From Parasponia andersonii (lineage: Eukaryota > Streptophyta > Magnoliopsida > Rosales > Cannabaceae): a stretch of 64,000 nt of DNA. Of the stretch, positions 10,237 to 21,019 are shown one piece after another. The notes under the pieces were generated by a model. That model saw only the letters and a program-made list of their open reading frames with translations. It made no database searches and was not told the DNA's origin. Numbering within the stretch: position 1 is the stretch's first letter; each line of letters opens with the position of its first letter. The stretch covers positions 921,786 through 985,785 of the forward strand of contig JXTB01000071.1 in assembly GCA_002914805.1 (NCBI GenBank), in the 5' to 3' direction. The translations under genes were made by a program, and so were the position numbers.

Positions 10237-12905
10237 ATGGCACTTAATCCTTTATCCACTTTACTCACACAAAATAAGTTGGACAGTGAAAACTATGTAG
10301 ACTGGAAATGTAATCTAGATATAGTGCTTACTGCTGACAAACATAAGTGGGTTCTCATCACTCCATGTCCTGCTCAGCCAATTAAGGAATCCACCAATGA
10401 TGAAAGAAACTTATATGATAAGTGGAAGCAATCTGATGAGATAGCTAAGTGCTATATACTTGGCTCAATGAGTAATATATTGCAACAACAACATCATGGG
10501 ATGGATACTGCTGTTGACATTATGCTGAGTGTTGACGAAATGTTCGCCAATCTCGGTCATCAAGCTATAAATGAGGCTACAAGTGCATTTATGAATCTTC
10601 GTCAAAAGAAGAGTACTCCAGTTCGAGAGCATATGAAAGTCATGGCATACCTTAATGAACTGGAAAACTTTGGAGCTGAAATTAATTGTGACACCCAAAT
10701 TGACATGGTTTTGAACACATTTTCAAACACTTTCAATTAATTTAAGATTGATCATGAGATTCGCCAGAAGGATTATACTCTTACTGGCCTGATGAAAGAT
10801 CTGCAAATAACAGAGAATATTCTTAAGAAGAATAAGTCGGGATCAGCTGAGGCTAATGTAGCTCAAGCGAGTTCTTTCAAACCTAAGTCGAAAGGCAAAG
10901 GTAAAAGGAAGAAAAAGACTCCTGCTTCTCTGGCTCCAAAGAAAAAAAAGACCAAGAAGGATTCCAAACCAAAGAGAAAATGTTTCCACTGCGGTGAGGA
11001 TGGACATTGGAAGAGGAACTGCAAAACTTACCTAGCCCTTAAGAAGGATTAGGACAATGGCAAGGACAAACAAGGTAATGACAATTTGTTGTTCATTGAG
11101 GCTTATCATGTGATTGATTCTATCGATTCTTGGATCGTAGATTCGGGAGCCACTGACCATGTTTGTAATACTTTGCAGAGGTTCAAGGAAACTAGGAAGT
11201 TCAATAGTGAAGAGTTCAAGCTACGAGTGGGAGATGGCTCAATAGTTGAAGCTCGTGCAATGAGAGATGTTACTTTGAATTTCGATAATTTTAAGTTTTC
11301 AGAAATAAAGAATTGTTATTATATTCTAGTGTTTAAACAGAATTTGATTTCTGTTTCCTGTTTGATGAGACAAGGTTATTTTGTTCATTTTGATAATAAA
11401 GTTTCTACTAGAAAGAATAAAAGTCTTATTTGCACTGGTACTCATAGGAGTAATTTTTGCTTTATTCAACCTAAAAGTATCTCATTGCACAATCTTAAAA
11501 ATGTTTCTGAACATGTAGAATCTAAACATAAGAAAGTGAAAGTGAGTACTAATGATGAAACTTATCTCTGGCATTTGAGACTCTGTCATATTAACCTAAA
11601 CAAAATTCAAAGGTTAGTCAATGATGGACCTCTAAGTTATTTAGAAGTCAAACCATTACCAACTTGTGAATCCTGTCTGGAAGGTAAAATGACTAAAAGA
11701 CCATTTATTGAAAAAGGTCTTAGAGTTCAAGAATGTCTTGAGCTAGTATACACTGATGTCTGCGGGCCCTTGAATATTAAAGCTCGATGAGGTTTTGAAT
11801 ACTTCATTATGTTTATGGTTGATTATTCTAGATTTGGTTATGTTTACACAATGCAACGCAAATCAGATTCTTTTGAAAGGTTCAGAGAATTCAAAGCGGA
11901 AACTAAAAAGCAGTTAGGAAAGAATATAAAGACCCTTCGATCTGATCGAGGTAGTGAATACCTCTCTGGAGAATACTCTCAATTTCTCACAAACAATGGG
12001 ATCCTATCCCAACTCATAGCACTTGGTATGCCTCAACTAAATAGTGTTGCTGAAAGAAGAAATAGGACACTTTTGGATATAGTTAGGTCGATGCTCAGTT
12101 ATTCACAATTACCGCATCTTTTTCGGGTTATGCCTTAGAAACTGCTATGTACCTGCTGAATAGAGTTCCTTCTAAGTCAGTACCTAAGACTCCATTCGAA
12201 CTATAGAAAGGACATAAACCTAGTTTGCGTTATATTCATATTTGGGGTTGTCTAACATACGTGTTGAAAGGCAAAATGACTAAGTTGGAATCACGATATG
12301 AATTGTGTCTACTTGTGGGTTACCCAAAAGGAATAAGAGGATATTATTTCTAGAGTATTGAAAAAAAGAAAGTGTTTATGGATACAAATGCTACTTTCTT
12401 GGAAGAAAACTATATGAAAAATTTCAAGCCCAAAAGTAAGTTAATTCTAGAATAATTAACTGATGATGTTATCAGCCTATCTATAGAAGATAAGATAGAG
12501 AAAATACTTATAAAAGATAAATCACTTGAAGCTCAACAAACATCAGATCCTTGTCGTAGTGGGAGAGTTGTGAGAAACCCTGAAAGATACTTAAGAATAG
12601 GAGAGTCTTGTGACCAAGAATCTGATCCTTACACTTACAATGAGGCAATGGATGATGTTGATAAAGAACTCTGGCAAAAGGCAATGGAATCTGAAATAGA
12701 GTCCACGTACTTTAATAAAGTCTGGAAACTTGTAGATCCACCTGAAGGGATAAAACCTATTGGGTGTAAGTGGGTCTATAAGAGAAAGAGAAGAATAGAT
12801 AGGAAAGTGGAGACTTTCAAGGTAAGGTTAGTTGCAAAGGGTTATACATAGAAGGAAGGTATCGACTATGAAGAAACAGTCTTTCCTGTAGCTATGATCA
12901 AGTCT
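10237..12905 (+). pseudogene. Copia gag-protease-integrase and start of RT (inactivated)
   Basis: This is the 5' part of a copia polyprotein, chosen from the ATG opening MALNPLSTLLTQNKL at 10237. Blocks in one frame are UBN2-type gag (to 10740), a lysine-rich linker, the zinc knuckle CFHCGEDGHWKRNC (10981-11022), and the aspartic protease motif DSGATDHVC (about 11140). Then come the GAG-pre-integrase HxxxC/CxxC region (about 11560-11720) and the integrase core with TDVCGPL, SDRGSEY and the glutamate in VAERRNRTLL (to about 12138). In-frame stops lie near 10738, 11050, 11788 and 12136, with a frameshift after that. The RT start (WVYKRKRR) is at about 12770. The frame then has a TAG where the family has Gln (KGYT-stop-KEGIDYEE) and is interrupted by a solo LTR. 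Confidence 0.9.
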
Positions 12906-12906
12906 A

Positions 12907-14488
12907 TGTTGGTAAATTGACCTAACACTTAGGAAAATCATGCATGCTGCAGATATGGAAAATAGATGATCATATCACGAAAGCAGTGGAAAAATAGCGG
13001 ATTTAGGTTTTAAAATTTTACATGAAAATAGTTTTCATAACCATATAACACGTATGCATCATATACAGGATCATGTACAACATAAATCAAATCTAGATAC
13101 AAAACCCTAGAGATGAGATTATGGTTTACCTCTTGTAGCGTGTCTTTCCTCGATCTCCTTATTGATGGTGATCAAACCTCCAACCCTAGATTTTCTTGTC
13201 TATAATCTTGCTTTTGGTTAATGAAGCGAGTAGGCATCAAGTCGAAACCTTCGTTGGAGAATGATCAAGAATTTCTTCTTGATCCTATGGAATACCGGGA
13301 TGTGAGATGAGACTATGAGATTGTAGGAAACATTTTTCTCTCTCCCTTAGCCTAGGTTGGCCGAAATCTCTCTCTCCCCCTATGCCTTATACGTGTGACT
13401 TTCTCAGAGTTTCTGTGTAGTTTTTCCTCTCATATATCTTATATTTAGGGATCCAAAACTACTAACTCTAGTCCAATTAGGATTGGGTTTGTTCTCCAAT
13501 TTGGGCTTTGGGTGTATTTTTACAAATATGTCTAACTCATGAAACTTATTTATAAAAATACGAACTTCTGTGTAGAATCATTATTTTACACAGTTTCATG
13601 AAACTTATTTCACAAATACCACCAACCAATTAATGAGCTTAATTGAGCTAGACAAGGGACCTAATGGATCCAAATAATCTAAGCTCTAATAATATAATAA
13701 ATACATAATAACTCTTATTATGGTATTTATATAAATATTATTAGTAAAGGGGACACTCCACTAAAGGCCCAATACTGCACTCTTAGATTAAATGTCATAC
13801 CTTTTATAGAGATTTAATCAACCAACCTTGATTAACCAATCCATCTAGTATATTCTATACCATACATATAATCCATATACAATGCCGTAGTTGGATAGGT
13901 GAAATTACCGTAATACCTCTCCAACACCTATTTACTTTTAAGTTACCATCTTTCTATCAAGGAATAATGTTGTCGATAATTTTGTTCTCAATGGCCATTT
14001 AGACAAAATTATCAACCAATTCACAAAGTGAATACTAAGATCTTAGATTTAATTATTCCATGAATCTTGAAAGAACCTAAAGTGACAGTAATGTATAGTG
14101 TCCTTAACTATTTGGTGTTCCCATCAATTCATAAGCCATAACCTCCAATATGCCAGAGTTCACCTCTAACTTTATAGAGGTTAGTCTTTTAACAAATCAA
14201 AAGGCTATAACCCATGAAAGCAAGTCCAGTCAAATATCAAGGATTAANNNNNNNNNNNNNNNNNNNNNNNNNNNNNNTAGATAAAGAAACAAGTATCCCC
14301 ATAATTAACACTTAATCATGTTTGTTTCTTTATACACATATAAAGTCATGGAATCTTTTTCAGATGAATAAACTATTCAACTAAGATAGTTTAATCTAGC
14401 AAATATTATAATTTCATATAAGAGAAAGTTGTTTATACTCAAAAGGGTAAAATTGGAAATCTGCATTTTAGGGAAAAAAATCCCAATA
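12907..14488 (-). mobile_element. Nested solo LTR (copia-type) inserted in the RT gene
   Basis: This 1,582-bp insertion splits the copia RT. It is flanked on both sides by GTCTA (12902-12906 and 14489-14493). Removing it and one GTCTA restores an uninterrupted reading across the join. On the plus strand it starts TGTTGGTAAATT and ends CCCAATA, so the ends are LTR-like with the outer CA mutated. It has no coding region or PBS. Parts match the reverse complement of the host copia LTR (for example the TTGGCCGAAATCTCTCTC patch near 13356 and the GAAATTACCGTAATACCTC patch near 13905). It therefore belongs to a related family inserted in opposite orientation and reduced to one LTR by recombination. 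A 30-bp N gap lies inside it. Confidence 0.9.
14248..14277. other. Assembly gap (30 N) inside the solo LTR
   Basis: This is a run of 30 N bases. It is flanked by solo-LTR sequence on both sides. Confidence 0.99.
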
Positions 14489-14493
14489 GTCTA

Positions 14494-15788
14494 TTCACAT
14501 ACTCTTATCCTTCGCTGCATCTCTTGATTATGAGCTATGGCAAATGATCGTCAAGACTGCATTCCTGAATGGCAATCTTGATGAACGTATCTATATGATA
14601 CAACCAGAGGGATTCGTTGAAAAGGGTCAAGAAAGAAAAATTTGTGAACCTAAGAGATCTATTTATGGACTTAGGAAAGCATCTAGATCATGGAACATAA
14701 GATTTGATGAAGCAATTAAGTCTTATGATTTTGAACGAAACGTAGATGAACCTTGTGTCTATAAAAGAATTTAGGATAATAAAGCGATTTTTCTTGTACT
14801 GTATGTTGATGTTATTCTAATCATTGGGAATGATGTTGGATCATTATCATTAGTGAAAGTCTGGTTAGCACAACAGTTTGATATGAAGGACTCAGGTGAA
14901 GCTTGCTATGTTCTAGGAATACAGATTCTACAAGACAGAAAGAACAGATGTATAGCTTTATCACAAGCTTCATATATAGATAAAATACTAGTTAGGTTTG
15001 CAATGCATAATTCCAAGAAAGGTTTCACACCCTTTCGTAAAGGAATTACTCTGTCTAATGAGAATTCTCCTAAGACAGAAAAAGAGAAAGAACAGATGAG
15101 CAATATTCCTTATGCCTCGGCAGTGGGAAATCTCATGTATGCCATGCTTTGCATAAGACCAGATATTTGTTATGCTGTTGGGATTGTAAGTCATTACCAA
15201 TCCAATCCAAGACCTGAACATTGGGGTGCAGTCAAGCATATTCTAAAGTATCTTCGGAGATCTAAAAATCATATGCTTGTATATTCTGGAGAATAACTAA
15301 CACCTGTTGGATATACTGATTCGGATTTTCAATCTGATAAAGACTCTAGAAGATCAACCTCTGGTTCAGTCTTTACCCTTGGTGATAGAGCCATTATATG
15401 GAGGAGTATCAAGCAATCTTGTGTTGCGAATTCAACCATAGAGGCCGAACATGTGGCAGATTCTAAAGCAGCCAAAGAGGCGGTATGGTTTCGTAATTTC
15501 CTTATAGATCTCGAGGTAGTACCTAGAGCACAACAATCTATGACACTCTACTATGATAATAGTGGAGCAGTTGCTAACTCTAGAGAGCCCAGAAGCCACA
15601 AGAGAGGAAAACATATAGAGAGGAAATATTATGTACTCAGAGAAATTGTTCAAAGAGGAGACGTGATAGTGAGTAAGATAGCGTCTACAGAGAACCTTGC
15701 TGATCCTTTTACCAAATCTTTGGCTACCAAAGTATTTAAGGACCACCTAGAAGGAATGAGACGACATGATATGTCACATCTGCTGTAA
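14494..15788 (+). pseudogene. Copia RT (3' part) and RNase H, inactivated
   Basis: This continues the RT after the solo LTR. Blocks are KTAFLNGNLDERIYM (14550-14595), the SIYGLRKASRSWN segment (14660-14695), the active-site box at 14802-14813, and the QFDMKDSGEACYVLGI block (about 14875-14920). The YAVG..SHYQSNPRPEHW region follows (about 15170-15225), then RNase H to the stop at 15786-15788. A TAG at about 14773 replaces the usual Gln, and another stop breaks the frame at about 15294. The catalytic box reads YVDV instead of YVDD, which would abolish polymerase activity by itself. This is a dead copy with a clear copia identity. Confidence 0.9.
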
Positions 15789-15789
15789 A

Positions 15790-15804
15790 GGCCAAGTGGG
15801 AGAT
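15790..15804 (+). other. Copia polypurine tract
   Basis: Purine-rich AAGTGGGAGA lies directly before the 3' LTR start TGTTGG at 15805. That is the expected place and composition for the plus-strand priming site. Confidence 0.75.
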
Positions 15805-16221
15805 TGTTGGAATAATGTCCTATAAAGTAGTTTATTATTTAGACATTATAAATAATATTTATTAGATTATTTAATATCTATTTTTTATTAATAAATTCCA
15901 TGTTATGAATTTTTATTTCATTTATATCCCATTGATATACATGTGATGTGTATCTTTATCTTATGCAAATATCTAAAAGAATCCAAGACATGAAATGAGT
16001 ATAAAGAATTATTCATATGATGAGTTCATATATGAGAGACATTATATTCTTTATTTCATTATGTCTAAATTAAACTATTCGCATTCTGTATATTGAAGAT
16101 GAAATACTTTACTATGTCATAGAATATAGTGTTGTCTATTTAATTAATGAAGTATCTAATTATCGAAGTGAGTATTCGGATAGAAACACTAGTGTGTTAT
16201 AAGAAAGTTATAACAGCATCG
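15805..16221 (+). repeat. Copia 3' LTR, first 417 bp only
   Basis: This aligns with the first ~415 bp of the 5' LTR and stops after ...CAGCATCG, where the sequence switches to unrelated GC-rich DNA. The remaining ~1.2 kb of LTR is missing. An identical copy lies at 17162-17578. Confidence 0.85.
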
Positions 16222-16454
16222 CCGGTGACGAAAAGCTTCAAACGGCCAAAAACGGCATTTTTCTGGCGGGGGAGCACGTTGGCTTCGCGGGACCGGCAGC
16301 GGGGGTCGCTGGTGGCACGGTGAGGCAGTGCCGGCCGGTTGGCAGGTCAGACGATGTCCAAGGCAGCGGCTGCGGCTGGTCCCGGTCTTCGACCATGAGT
16401 GAGGAAGAGAAAGAGCAGGGAGAGCGAGAGAGATTCTGAGAGGGGGGGATGAGA

Positions 16455-16526
<72 letters not shown>

Positions 16527-16600
16527 TTATATATAATCTGATTTTTTTTATCTAGTCAAAAGACTATTTTGCCCCTAAAAAACTAAGTTTTTACAAAGTT
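16222..16600. other. GC-rich core with (GA)n microsatellite between inverted LTR arms
   Basis: This is a GC-rich segment of about 240 bp (16222-16460) followed by a long pure (GA)n tract (about 16459-16523) and a short AT-rich stretch. It separates the forward LTR fragment from an inverted one. No convincing ORF is seen. The same block is repeated at 17579-17957. Confidence 0.7.
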
Positions 16601-17811
16601 CTTCTACAATAGTGCTAGATTAGTAAAATTAGAAATTTGAGTTACGACATTTAACTTCAAATTCTAATTCACTAGGTCCTGTTCGATGCTGTTATAATTT
16701 TCTTATAACACACTAATATTTTTATCTGAAGACTCACTTCGGTAATCAGAGACTTCATTAAGTAAATAGACAACACTATATTCTATGGCATAGTAAAGTA
16801 TTCCATCTTCAATGTGCAGAATGTGAACAATTTAATTTAGACATAATGAAATAAAGAATATAATATCTCCTACATATAAACTCATCATACGAATAATTCT
16901 TTATTACTCATTTCATGTCTTGGAATCTTTTAGATGTTTACATAAGATAAACATACACATCACATGTATATCANGAGAGGAAATATTATGTACTCAGAGA
17001 AATTGTTCAAAGAGGAGACGTGATAGTGAGTAAGATAGCGTCTACAGAGAACCTTGCTGATCCTTTTACCAAATCTTTGGCTACCAAAGTATTTAAGGAC
17101 CACCTAGAAGGAATGAGACGACATGATATGTCACATCTGCTGTAAAGGCCAAGTGGGAGATTGTTGGAATAATGTCCTATAAAGTAGTTTATTATTTAGA
17201 CATTATAAATAATATTTATTAGATTATTTAATATCTATTTTTTATTAATAAATTCCATGTTATGAATTTTTATTTCATTTATATCCCATTGATATACATG
17301 TGATGTGTATCTTTATCTTATGCAAATATCTAAAAGAATCCAAGACATGAAATGAGTATAAAGAATTATTCATATGATGAGTTCATATATGAGAGACATT
17401 ATATTCTTTATTTCATTATGTCTAAATTAAACTATTCGCATTCTGTATATTGAAGATGAAATACTTTACTATGTCATAGAATATAGTGTTGTCTATTTAA
17501 TTAATGAAGTATCTAATTATCGAAGTGAGTATTCGGATAGAAACACTAGTGTGTTATAAGAAAGTTATAACAGCATCGCCGGTGACGAAAAGCTTCAAAC
17601 GGCCAAAAACGGCATTTTTCTGGCGGGGGAGCACGTTGGCTTCGCGGGACCGGCAGCGGGGGTCGCTGGTGGCACGGTGAGGCAGTGCCGGCCGGTTGGC
17701 AGGTCAGACGATGTCCAAGGCAGCGGCTGCGGCTGGTCCCGGTCTTCGACCATGAGTGAGGAAGAGAAAGAGCAGGGAGAGCGAGAGAGATTCTGAGAGG
17801 GGGGGATGAGA

Positions 17812-17883
<72 letters not shown>

Positions 17884-17957
17884 TTATATATAATCTGATT
17901 TTTTTTATCTAGTCAAAAGACTATTTTGCCCCTAAAAAACTAAGTTTTTACAAAGTT

Positions 17958-18458
17958 CTTCTACAATAGTGCTAGATTAGTAAAATTAGAAATTTGAGTT
18001 ACGACATTTAACTTCAAATTCTAATTCACTAGGTCCTGTTCGATGCTGTTATAATTTTCTTATAACACACTAATATTTTTATCTGAAGACTCACTTCGGT
18101 AATCAGAGACTTCATTAAGTAAATAGACAACACTATATTCTATGGCATAGTAAAGTATTCCATCTTCAATGTGCAGAATGTGAACAATTTAATTTAGACA
18201 TAATGAAATAAAGAATATAATATCTCCTACATATAAACTCATCATACGAATAATTCTTTATTACTCATTTCATGTCTTGGAATCTTTTAGATGTTTACAT
18301 AAGATAAACATACACATCACATGTATATCAATGGGACATAAATGAAATAGAAAATCATAACATGAAATTTATTAATAACAAATAGATACTAAATAATCCA
18401 ATAAATATTGTTTATAATGTCTAAATAATAAACTATTTTATAGGACATTATTCCAACA
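17958..18458 (-). repeat. Inverted copia LTR arm
   Basis: The reverse complement begins TGTTGGAATAATGTCC at 18458 and follows the copia LTR for about 500 bp, past the point where the forward 3' LTR fragment breaks off. It carries many small differences from the forward arm, so it comes from another copy. The part at 16601-16973 is the duplicate of its inner portion. Confidence 0.85.
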
Positions 18459-18760
18459 CACATAACTTCCCTACATTTATAGAGGAGATACTCCAAGACG
18501 TGGACAATGAGGAATGGGAAGACTCTGATGGAGATGATTCTAATAGGGATGTCACCTAGCTGTAACAAGGAGTTCTCACCTTTTATCTTTTTATTTCTCT
18601 ATTTTTAAGTTTGTGTCGCAGTAGAGACACTGCTTATTTTAGTTTGGAGGTGTGTATACAACCAAGTGTTGTGAGTCTAGTTTTCTTTTGCTTTGTGAGT
18701 CCAGTTTTCATTTTAAGATTATATTAATGTGGTCATTTTGAGTGTTCTTGGATTATTCTT
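18459..18760 (+). other. Possible gypsy 3' remnant with an acidic coding tail
   Basis: A short open reading (about 18460-18559, ending TAG) gives an acidic tail with EEILQDVDNEEWEDSDGDD. About 80 bp later comes AGTTTGGAGGTGTG, which resembles the polypurine region near the 3' end of Athila-type elements. It may be the far side of the gypsy relic at 4257-6086, split by the copia insertion. This is inference; too little is left to prove it. Confidence 0.3.
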
Positions 18761-19854
18761 CATTGTCCCAAAATAAAGATAATATGACATTTTGAGCCTT
18801 TTTTGACTTAATAAAAATTCAAAAAGTCTAATACAATCTAAAGATAAGAAATAAAAATTTCATTTGGAGCTTGAAGTTATAGAGTAAATAAAACAAAATT
18901 CATAAATGGTCCATTTATATACACACGTCAAGATATAATAAATATTTTGGAAAATAAATGTAGTGTATAGGTTGAATTGGTTTGGATTTGTTATTTTCAT
19001 TGGCAGAAGGTGTAACTAATCAAATCGTAATCAGTTTTTGAAAATAATTACCGATCCAGTTGAAGTCAGATATCTATCAAAAATGAAATGGGTTGAATTA
19101 ACCGACTAATTTTTTAACACCTTTACTTTTAATTTTGAACTCGTTTTTACCGTAGGGCCTACTCTCCTTGTTCATTTACTAGAGTTAGTTATATTCATCA
19201 TCATTCACAAGCGTTAATTGTAGTAATAGCCTGAATTAAATCTTTTGTATTACTTTGATGTCGAATTTTTAATTTATACAATATATTACCAAGAATTATG
19301 TAATTATTGTAACAATAACCTATTTTATTTTAATTTTTTTGACAAAAATCAATGATGTGCAAAGCATTAAAATGAACACATATTTTGCACCTAAACAATT
19401 TCAATTTTTTGACACTCTAATTTTTCAATTTATATAGTATACTACCATGTTACAATGAGCATGTGTTTTGTATCCGAGTAAAATGAGCACATGTATAACA
19501 CTTGATCAATTTCCATTAAAAACTAAATAGTATATGATAAATAGGTACTTGCTGTAATAATTTGTATAATAATTTAGTTGTCACATACTATAAGTTTTTC
19601 TAGTAGAAATTAGTCATTTATAAAGTGTCAAAGTGTTATACACTATAATATTTTGCTCGTGACTAATTCCAATAAAAAAAAATTAGCAATTTGTGGCAAA
19701 TAAGTATAATCTAACATGTTGGTTAAAATTTTATGGGTCAAAATGATCAAAGTATATAATTCGGGGTTATTAATGTAATTAACTCTATAAACATCACCAA
19801 TATCACAATTGTTTTTCTTTTTAAACCCACTTAAAATATCTAAATTTTATAAGG
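18761..19854. other. AT-rich intergenic DNA
   Basis: No gene, RNA or clear repeat is visible. The stretch ends at the TAAGG target site (19850-19854) of the Tat element. Confidence 0.65.
19850..19854. other. Target-site duplication TAAGG, left copy
   Basis: TAAGG abuts the left LTR. The matching copy abuts the right LTR at 32287-32291, which fixes the element borders. Confidence 0.9.
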
Positions 19855-20680
19855 TGTTGGATCAGTTTCTCACCAGCCGTCCACGTATCTCTGAACCGCT
19901 GATGCTGTGTCCTCCAACTGTCCACGTGTCTTTGCTATTCCAAAGAGCTCTGAACTTCAGGCAGAGTCAGAGAGAAGAGGATGGCCACCTGCAAAGACTC
20001 TCCGATGCTTAAGTCAGTGGTCTTTCTTTGATTCAGGGTAGCAAGGATTTAGTTCTATATGAGTATATCTTTGTTTCTTGCTAGTAAACTTTTAAATATT
20101 TCTTTTTGTATGCGTACATGCCCCCTCTTAGGAATGCATGGCTCATATATATATAGTCCTGAGATTGTGAACCACCTGGTTCTCAATCTCAGGACTGAGT
20201 ACCTTTTTCCTCAAGATTTTTCCAGAGGTCATAGGCCGAGATTACCGTGATCTCCTCTGTATCGCTGTAGCCTGGTCTCCGCCGCCTTCTATGGCTTGAG
20301 TTTGTCAGGGGTGAGATTTGGACAAATCGCTATTCTGTCAAGACGGCTTGCCCCTTGCGCACACCTACTCAAGATCGTATTAAATGCTCTATCTTAGTCT
20401 GGAGTTGTGAGTCGCTTTCCATTGTATTCTAGTGGAAGACCCTTGAGGCTTCAACCCCCCCAGCTGTCGAGGTAAGGGTCGGATTAGGCCGAGTCTATCC
20501 AGGATCTGTGATGGGCTCAGCCCTAACCTCAGACAGCCCAATGGCCGATGTGGTATCATGTGTGACCCATGTGGCCTTTAGCTAGTCACTCTTGACACCT
20601 GCCAGACGGTGGGCCCCGTTTGTAACCTGTTCTGCCACTTAATCGTCTACGTGGTGTATGATTTGGGAACGGGTCCCACA
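19855..20680 (-). repeat. Tat element 3' LTR (left)
   Basis: On the plus strand this starts TGTTGGATCAGTTTC and ends GGGTCCCACA; it is 826 bp long and pairs with 31517-32286. It carries about 56 bp (around 19960-20020) absent from the right LTR. Confidence 0.92.
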
Positions 20681-20695
20681 ACTACCCCCATTTTC
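20681..20695 (-). other. Tat element polypurine tract
   Basis: On the minus strand this reads GAAAATGGGGGTAGT directly before the left LTR. It sets the element's orientation as right-to-left. Confidence 0.8.
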
Positions 20696-20890
20696 CTACT
20701 TGATAGATTCGTATCTGTCAAGTGGGGAAATCGTTTATCTGTTCTTCCAATCTGAGGGATGCACGCGGCTCTCCCTTGCCGACGCAGAGGCACGCCATCC
20801 CATGCCACAAAATTTTTTAAATTTCGAAGTTCCGACTGTTCGGTCTCCTCTGCTCTCCCTTTTTCCAGAAAAACTCTTCGGCTCCCCCTC

Positions 20891-20898
20891 TATAAAAG
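20891..20898 (+). promoter_or_regulatory. TATA box of the antisense gene inside the Tat element
   Basis: TATAAAAG follows a C-rich stretch 129 bp upstream of the ATG at 21020, on the strand opposite to gag-pol. Spacing and sequence fit a plant core promoter for the gene that follows. This is inferred from sequence only. Confidence 0.6.
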
Positions 20899-21019
20899 CC
20901 GCATTTACGCTCATTTGCTACTATACTAAAATCTTCAATTATTCTAGCCTCGTAAAATCCTAGGGTTTCCAACTTCCCCCTTTCTAAAGACTTTTGCTCT
21001 TTTGATCGTATCCAGAACA

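Larger units (their letters stand above)
6087..16221 (+). mobile_element. Ty1/copia LTR retrotransposon, inactivated, long-LTR type
   Basis: This is one copia element with a complete 5' LTR (6087-7715), a tRNA-Met-type PBS (7728), an unusually long leader of about 2.5 kb, and gag-protease-integrase-RT-RNase H in copia order (10237-15788). A polypurine tract and only the first 417 bp of the 3' LTR (15805-16221) follow. Integrase before RT is the diagnostic copia arrangement. Coding is destroyed by at least five in-frame stops, frameshifts, a nested solo LTR and loss of an RT active-site aspartate. No matching target duplication is visible, because the right end is rearranged. Confidence 0.9.
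15618..18330 (+). repeat. Perfect 1,356-bp direct repeat split by a single n
   Basis: Positions 15618-16973 recur at 16975-18330 with a constant offset of 1,357, including an equally long (GA)n tract. The junction is one ambiguous base at 16974. The repeat starts inside the RNase H frame and ends inside an inverted LTR arm, so neither edge is a natural element border. The simplest reading is two overlapping contigs joined without collapsing the overlap; a real recent duplication cannot be excluded. Confidence 0.9.
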
